Below are positions 57,720-64,000 of a stretch of DNA of 64,000 nucleotides, one piece after another; position 1 is the first letter of the stretch; every line of letters starts with the position of its first letter. Where the stretch lies: the NCBI GenBank assembly GCA_027596075.1, contig JADGJC010000038.1, forward strand, positions 1 through 64,000, read 5' to 3'. The notes beneath the pieces were generated by a model. It saw only the letters and a list, made by a program, of their open reading frames with translations. It was not told the DNA's origin and ran no database searches. Source of the DNA: Rhizophlyctis rosea. Taxonomy: Eukaryota > Chytridiomycota > Chytridiomycetes > Rhizophlyctidales > Rhizophlyctidaceae. Both the position numbers and the translations under genes were made by a program.

Positions 57720-60700
57720 CAAGTTTGGGCTCCGGCGAGGAACAATCACATACGGAAACGCAAGCATGTAGCGAACAAAGTATACCATCACAAAAAGCTG
57801 TATATATAAGGAATCAGGATACCCGGCCCCAGATTGAGTGACTGGATCGGACTGATTGGATGTGATACTGGTGGTGGCGACTACTTCATGATGTGTAATG
57901 GGGTTCAACATTGAAACATTTTGGAAGGGCGTCTAGTGCAATGACCCAAACTAGGTCTCACGCATTGTTTGGAGGGGCATGTGTGGTCGTGCAACCGTCG
58001 GGTGGGATGGAATTTGACAGTGATTTGATCATGAAAACCAAACGAAATGACATCGTGAATGACAAAACTGCTACATCCATTTTGCTCGTTTAGCGCTTCA
58101 ATCATATGCTTCACTTTGCCGACAACTGACTGCGACAGTTCCAAGCATCCACCAACAAGTCACGCGTGTTGTCCGGGCCACAAAACCTCTCTCTGCTAAA
58201 AATGCGGATACCTGTGGGAGTTCATACCTAGAGGTGGAGGCTTACATGTGCATCGTGATGGCATGTGACTAACAATCTCCACATGAATGGACTCGGTGTT
58301 TCCATTTGCAGAATGAAACCCGGCAGGTTGCGTTTCCACCACAGCCGTTTTCCCAAACTAACTATTGCCTTAGTGACAACAAGTCTCGGTCCCAAACAGT
58401 ACTTCTGTGAATAAAGTGTGTAACATCGTACGAGCTGTCTCTCGCTCCCCTTACACCCAAGCAACATTTGATTTCATCAGTCATCAAAACAGCCTTAGAA
58501 GAATAGCAATCCATCAACGGAGCACGTCAGTGATGATGTCTAGGTGACAAGTGAGTGTCGGTGACGGTACCCAAAAGATGTTAACAACTGCGTAGACTTC
58601 AACTTGCAAGAAGGGGATCTTCACCAAGTGCATCACGATGAACTGGATGGTGATGTGATATAGTCGTGTTCACGGTGGGCTTGCTCTTACAGCTCTACCC
58701 GCAGACCACCCTGCGGCCCAAAAGCGCAAATAATTGCTAAGCCCCATTGGAGACATCTCAAAAGCAGTCTTGAAGCGCCAAGCTATTCGCGAATCCTACT
58801 AGAGTTGCGGTCGGTCTCGGAGCCCTCCACCGGCACACTCCTCATCTTGCTCAACCATCCATACTCACTACCTACCTGACCAACCGCTCGCATGTTTCTA
58901 CTTTCTATGGCTACCGCACTGGATCCGCTGAGGGACAACAGTATCTCTGGCCATATTCCCGGCAACAATTACCTCATCAAAGTGGCTGACGACATTGACA
59001 TCGCGACCATTCAACATCATCCCCCTCCAAATGGACAGGGTCGTGGCATGTACAGATTCCTTACAATCAGCCAATTTCCCACAACCGTTCCTCCCGCCTG
59101 GCTTCATGAGCTCAGGCGCAGATCACTGCACGCAAGTCCAGCAAGTCTAATGAGTCAGACCAAGTTGACAAGTAAAGTGGCCATTGGTAGCCTGACGACA
59201 ACGTGATCCCATCCTTCAAAACGCCCAAGTGCGCGAAGCTGGTACTATCCAGTGAAGTGTGGTGGTGTTCATATGTTGCACTATGAGCGAAGGTCAACCT
59301 TGTAAATGCACATTGATAGTGCGGGTCAGTACAATGATGTTCTGGATATTGCAAACCATCAATCTCATCGAAAGAATGCTAAAGAATGCTACTTACCTGT
59401 GTCGTCATAAATTCATCAAATACTTGCTTCAAATGCTGCTCGCTCTCAAAAACTGATGCTCGAGTATCACACAAGTCTTGCTCACGCGCAACTGGGGATC
59501 AACAACCGTCAACAAGGTCTCCATCTGCCCCGCTGAGTAGTGGAGGGACCTTACATTGTCTTACAAGTGCCGCTGAGAATTACCCCTGTTTCTTTGATCC
59601 TTCTATGTTTGGTGAGTTATTGATCAAGTCAAGAACCGAATGTGCAATCAATAGCAGGAGTCTTACATGAGTTTTCCCCTATTGATGAAGTAGTACGTAG
59701 GACGGAGAGGCAGAATAAGAATGCGACCTTAAGCAATGGTAATCCCCTTACTCGTAAGGACGCAGGAGGGAAGTATCTCTAATTGCAGTACACAGGGAGT
59801 GGTCTGTCCATACATGTGGTAAAATACCCTTCCTCATGTCCTTGCAAAAGTCGCATTAAGTGCGTAAAACCTTTCAATTGGAGGATTGAACATGACGATG
59901 GTTCGTAGTTTTAAGGTTTTTGATGTTCTCTACCTTGCAGAACTTCTGAAGCGGTTCTGATTATGTTTCGTTAGTGACTTTCCCTTTGTTGCATCCGATG
60001 TTATGAGTGAGTAGCAGCTCTTTCGACGCTTGAGTAAAGTTTTGCATAATGTTTTGCTGTAACTTGCCTGCGGACAACAGCACAAACCGATCATGCTTAT
60101 TGCACTTAGGCCTTGCGAACTTGTTTTCCTCTCCCAGCCTACTACCTCATGATGCACAGCCAACGTTCTCCAATCGACACCGCAACAGCATCCGCCGACC
60201 CCCATCAAACATATGCCATAGCACTTTCCCACGCGCTATTAGGCTCCAAATACTGTGTATGTTGCACGAGATCTGCAGGGCGCAACGTTCGTTGGTCCAA
60301 CGGTATTTGGTCTAAAGGACTAACGGCAGCATCAGGCGACCCTTGCGTTGTTGGGAATTTCGGCTGAACGTAAGGGATGCTTGAATCATTTCGGTGCAGC
60401 GGCCAGAGTGGTGGGGACTCTGCGTCTTTTGTGTCGGTGACGGCGATACATTTGGATAGCATTAGTGAGTAAAAGCTCTATGCGTCAGAAAGTAGTACAC
60501 TCACCTGAAATGTCAGTCGGGAGTGGAACTCAGAATGCCACGTTCTCTGTACATATATGTGACGCGAATCAGCTTCTTGAAGAAAGGGCGTCTTCCGAAG
60601 TCTTCCATTGTTGCGCATGAGTCTCTTTATTCGTCGTTCAGTATTAGGCCAGCCGTTATCAGGCCAGCCGTTATTTGTATGGATTATTGGCGCCGCATGG

Positions 60701-61403
60701 TTATGTTTTAGTCAAGAGAACGTTACCACCGCTGTCACACATGCCGTTGATATCTTGGAACAGCGCTTCTCCTTATTGTGAACACCAAAGGACCGTCGCA
60801 ATGAATACAATTCCGATAATCTACCGAAAACTTCCACACAGACCTCTCATAATGACGGAAACAATGGTGGAGGTTTAGGCACTCATCAGTATGATGATTC
60901 GTGAAAAGGAAACCACACTCAACAATCAATGGCGACGATGGCGGAAGACTTAAGAGGACATGGTCGAGGCTCGGAAGTTCGCAAATCATCGCAGCAATAA
61001 GCTAGAGATGTGGGCTTTTGTGCCAAATAGGTGCCCGCTATGGAGATGACGGATACTATGTGATGACATAATGTGGATGACCCTGACCACCCAATAACAA
61101 TGGCGCGGGGGATTCAGGGCGGAGTTGGATTCAAATATGAATGAGATGGATGCTGGCTAATTTCTTGAGTGGTCGTAGACGCGCGGAGCGTGATGGGAAT
61201 ATTACTCATCGAGTCCAAATCGTCGGACATTATATTGGCCTGGCATGCAAATACCGCCACCAATCACCTTCCATCAAGCACTCTTTCCCACGATCCACTT
61301 TCATATACCACCGCGTAGAACGGCGGTCAAAAAGTACTCAACGACGCAAAGCAATAGCAAAACTTGAGATATTTCACACATCAAACAGATCGTTCTCGTC
61401 AAC
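57720..61403. other. 3.7 kb gene-poor stretch, no supported gene
   Basis: I read both strands. Frames near 58892-59206 (MFLLSMATALDPLRDNS...) and 60113-60367 are open, but have no motif, no relation to the A/B/C family and no convincing introns. A tandem repeat of GGCCAGCCGTTAT lies at about 60648-60675. It is the longest unexplained stretch in the window. Confidence 0.4.
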
Positions 61404-62177
61404 ATGGTTTCTGAAGATTTGGTGATTGTGCCGAAGATCGATGGTGGAAATGGCGGGGAGACGTCAAGTGGTGAACCTTCGATTGGGGCGCCGGAGAATG
61501 ATGACGTCGATGGTGATGGGGAAGTGTTTGGTAAGTGTCAGTGAGGGAACAATGTCCAGCAAGTCTTTTGACCCCGAGGACTGTGGCATGTGTCTACATA
61601 AGCTGATGCGTAAATTGATACCGTCGTCAATTTGGGCCTGCTCTCACCGCTCAATTATGCAAAACTTTGTGTAGCATCCAAAAGAAAGCGGTCCCCAAGC
61701 CCAGAACTGGACCCTGCGAACAACCCTTCCAAACGCGTCAAACTCGGAACTCTCCGTTCTCGGTCCACTAGTCCTCCACCTGCTGGATCGTCTTCTCGCT
61801 CTGCCATCCCGACTCACTATCCCGATCCGTCCAGCTACTCCTACAGTCCAACTCTGGCAAGGTACAATGCAAGTTTTGGCGCCTGGCTCCTTGGAAAGCG
61901 TCAAAGGCACTTGCACCCGAACCTGTTCTGGACGACCGGCAAAAGATGTTTCATCAAAGACGCGCCCGATGTCGATTTCGAGGCAACGCAGCAGGAACTT
62001 CAGGCCAATTGGCGGAAAACTGGAGCACACGGTGCAATTGGTGGATTGAAAATCGAGAAGCTTCCATCGGACAGTACTGCAGCATGGATCGCCCTGCAGG
62101 CTGCAACCGACATCCTCGCCCGCAAGTCCAACAAAAAGACCAAGAAATTACAACCGAAGTCCATGTCACAAATTTGA
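61404..62177 (+). CDS. Member C of an unrecognised right-end gene family (two exons)
   Basis: The best-defined member. Exon 1 (61404-61530) encodes an acidic N-terminus, MVSEDLVIVPKIDGGNGGE... ending DDVDGDGEVF. The intron is canonical (GTAAGTGTCA to TTGTGTAG). Exon 2 (61675-62177) opens ASKRKRSPSPELDPANNPSK and RVKL, two basic clusters that look like nuclear localisation signals. The shared domain follows: IPTHYPDPSSYSYSPTLARY, FGAWLLGKRQRHLHPNLFW, KRCFIKDAPDVDFEATQQEL, LKIEKLPSDSTAAWIALQAA. It ends with a Lys-rich tail (RKSNKKTKKLQPKSMSQI). Total 209 residues, with exon lengths 127 + 503 giving an intact frame. The acidic-basic-domain layout suggests a nuclear protein; function is unknown. 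Confidence 0.68.
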
Positions 62178-62734
62178 TGGGCGGATGTCGGTGTCCACGT
62201 CTTTGCTTCTAGATGTACTGCATTGGAATGATTGGGGGTTCGTTTTCTCTGTTTTTCATGGGTGCGTAACGAAATGGTAGAGAAACGATAAGTAGTGTAT
62301 GCAGTAAAAGGGGCTCAGAATACCCTCGTAAATTGTACATAAAAGCTTTAGTAAAAATACCAACGACCTGATAGGGTCTTTTGACGGCTGTGCGAAATCA
62401 TGAATCATATCAGGATAGCGGGCGGTGTTGTAATTCCGATACCGTTTGCATAAAAGCAGTGCATGATTGCAGCTTGATTGCCAACCTCTTCCCAGTTTAC
62501 CATGTCACGGATACCATATTGACCAGCAAAATGTCTAAGGTTTGATATAGTGGGAGCAGGGGTCACTGAAAATGTTCTATTTTCAATTTTGCCAATAGAA
62601 GAGTCTCCTGAAACCCTAACCCTAACCCTAACCCTAAGGGTGAATAAGATCACTGAGCTGTATTCAATGAGCGCTACTAACCCTTGGCCTTCTTGAATAG
62701 CTTTTGCACATGAACACTCAAGATTGAATCTCAC
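62178..62734. other. Intergenic, with interstitial telomere-type tract
   Basis: No gene supported. It contains the CCCTAA tract at 62614-62637, listed separately. Confidence 0.5.
62614..62637. repeat. Four perfect CCCTAA (TTAGGG) telomere-type units
   Basis: Four contiguous CCCTAA units, followed immediately by GGG. This is the standard fungal and animal telomere repeat, here well inside the sequence and in the orientation expected at a left chromosome end, with at least 1.3 kb of DNA beyond. It may mark a healed break, an old end joining, or a telobox-type binding site. Confidence 0.9.
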
Positions 62735-63180
62735 ATGCCGTATCAATGCGCCGAAACATACATCAATATCAACTCAACACACACCTGCCCCCTCATCAAA
62801 CGTCACGGCCATCATATTCGCACGCTCACATTTCCAGATCCCACCGCCATCGACTTGATCACAATACAACAGGTGCAATTGGCGCTTGCGCAGAAACAAG
62901 CCGTTTGGGCCATGGCGGGCGGGCAGGATTTGTCGGTTGGGCAGCAGGTTAGGGGTGTTGAAGCAGGTGGTTTTGAGGTATGCTAGAAATCTTTGTTGAC
63001 AGAACTACAATGCTCAATGGGTGTCGCCACAACCAGCTATCACAAGTCCTCTCCTCGGAACCCATCGCGCCGCTCGTCCTTGCTCAAATCGCGCAACAGA
63101 TTCAGACGATGATTCCCGTGCAACAACCCGTACAATTACCGCTCATTACGTTCAACACCGCCTACGATGCCTGGGATTGA
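62735..63180 (+). CDS. Small hypothetical protein, two exons
   Basis: I do not recognise it. ATG 62735 opens MPYQCAETYININSTHT... and continues TLTFPDPTAIDLITIQQVQL, ALAQKQAVWAMAGGQDLSVG. Exon 1 ends at 62977 in GAG|GTATGC. Exon 2 starts at 63037 after CACAACCAG and reads LSQVLSSEPIAPLVLAQIAQ, then MIPVQQPVQLPLITFNTAYD before TGA at 63178. Exons of 243 and 144 bases give an exact 128-residue frame. Gln- and Pro-rich stretches and amphipathic helices predominate. It might also be an upstream part of the Pcf11-like gene that follows, with an unseen intron. Confidence 0.4.
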
Positions 63181-63621
63181 AGGGTTTGGCATGGGATTGG
63201 GGATGAGGATGATAGGGATGGGATTAAGTGGAGTGTCGAGTAGTGGGAGCATGACGAATGGGTTGGGAGCTGGGATTGAGGAACCTTTTTGTGCGTCAGT
63301 GGTGTCATCGATTCTTGCTGGGGCATTGGGATGGTTGGGAGGGGCATTAAATGGGTTGTTGGATACATTTAAGTGGGGCGCTGGGGATGGGATGGGTGTG
63401 GAAACGCCTACGGGGTCGGTGGCGGGTGTTGGCGTGAAGATTGAAGGCGTGAAGCTCGCAGGCTTGCCTCGTCTACATCGACGACATCATCGTTTTCTCG
63501 CTCGGAAGATGTGCGTAGGGTTTCCTTGAAGCTCGAAGACGGACAACCTCAACCACAACCCCAATCCGAACCCACCGCTTCAACACCGATAAATCGCGAC
63601 ACCCATCACATCCTTCCCCAG

Positions 63622-63994
63622 CATCCCCCTCACGACCTCGGCACTGACCACCGCCATCCCGGGCGCCGTCGAAACGCTTTACGACGCAATGCAAGCAGTG
63701 CGGGATGCGGTATATGCGAAGCAAGGAGCGCAAAGCGAAGGTGGGGAAGCATCTTGATTGGCATTTCCGGATGAATAGGAGGGCGAAGGAGAGGAAGGGG
63801 CAATGTATTGGTCGGGAGTGGTCTTTGAAGGAGGAGAAGTGGGTTGTTGAGAGGGAGGGGATGAGTGGGTTTGGGGAGGGGAAAGGTGTGTTGTTGTCTT
63901 TCCATCTTTGTTCTTTGATTTCATGATTGTCCTGACTTTCAGCATGATCAATAACTCCGACGGTGTTCTTGTTAGGCGTCAGTCCTCTTCTTAG
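63622..63994 (+). CDS. Pcf11-like zinc-finger protein, truncated and probably frame-broken
   Basis: A segment on the plus strand reads CKQCGMRYMRSKERKAKVGK, HLDWHFRMNRRAKERK and GREWSLKEEKWV. The C-x2-C...H-x3-H finger with HLDWHFR and the following W-x-L-x-E-x-x-W-V is diagnostic of Pcf11, the mRNA cleavage and polyadenylation factor. Directly upstream, but one frame off, is TSALTTAIPGAVETLYDA, which resembles the stretch preceding this finger in Pcf11. The shift falls at about 63683-63690, with no room for an intron. After the finger an intron (GTGTGT to TTTCAG) leads to SMINNSDGVLVRRQSSS and TAG at 63992. The CTD-interacting domain and second finger were not found, although a Gly-rich frame at 63167-63529 may belong to the gene. 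Probably a diverged or decaying partial copy. Confidence 0.6.
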
Positions 63995-64000
63995 TTGTCA

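Noticed and set aside
63468..63503. LVYIDDIIVFS, an apparent reverse-transcriptase YxDD motif
   Set aside because: It is about 12 codons in one frame, with stops on both sides. The same bases read as Ser/Thr-rich low complexity (SSTSTTSSFSRSEDV) in an adjoining frame that stays open. No other retroelement motif, LTR or integrase was seen nearby.

Overview
The window is nuclear DNA of a filamentous or zoosporic fungus. Genes are dense, on both strands, and broken by short (about 50-140 base) GT-AG introns. The protein set is fungal: a family-1 carbohydrate-binding module (CBM1), a fungal-type conventional kinesin, a Swi6-type cell-cycle factor and HAP5. A short CCCTAA telomere-type tract lies near the right end. 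Chytrid-like traits (an F-box/ankyrin gene, a cellulose-binding secreted enzyme) suggest an early-diverging lineage such as Chytridiomycota; that placement is inference.

Positions 1-24 kb: the 3' part of a germinal-centre-type protein kinase; the CCAAT-factor subunit HAP5; a tRNA-like element; a small hypothetical gene; adenylate kinase and mitochondrial ribosome recycling factor sharing one divergent promoter; the H3K36 methyltransferase SET2; a large unknown disordered basic protein; a possible small secreted repeat peptide; an F-box/ankyrin gene with two frame breaks; a multi-pass membrane protein; and a Swi6-like ankyrin cofactor.

Positions 24-53 kb: Sac1 phosphoinositide phosphatase, an IQ+BAG co-chaperone-like protein, a secreted CBM1-lactonase, an EamA-type transporter, a quinone-reductase-like dehydrogenase, RNA polymerase III subunit RPC2, a fatty-acid-hydroxylase-family enzyme, a mitochondrial carrier most like the yeast APS/PAPS carrier, and kinesin-1. 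Most are single-copy housekeeping genes.

Positions 53-64 kb look different: gene-poor, with short fast-evolving genes, truncated or divergent relatives of core genes (Rpn12/PSMD8-like, Pcf11-like) and a telomere-type tract. Three same-strand genes or gene parts here share a domain I do not recognise (about 95 residues, with a central W/Y-L-x-GKR motif). This lineage-specific family is the best candidate for something undescribed.

Most intergenic stretches showed no further gene on reading. Exon boundaries were placed by eye from splice signals and family alignment, so 5' ends marked uncertain need RNA evidence.
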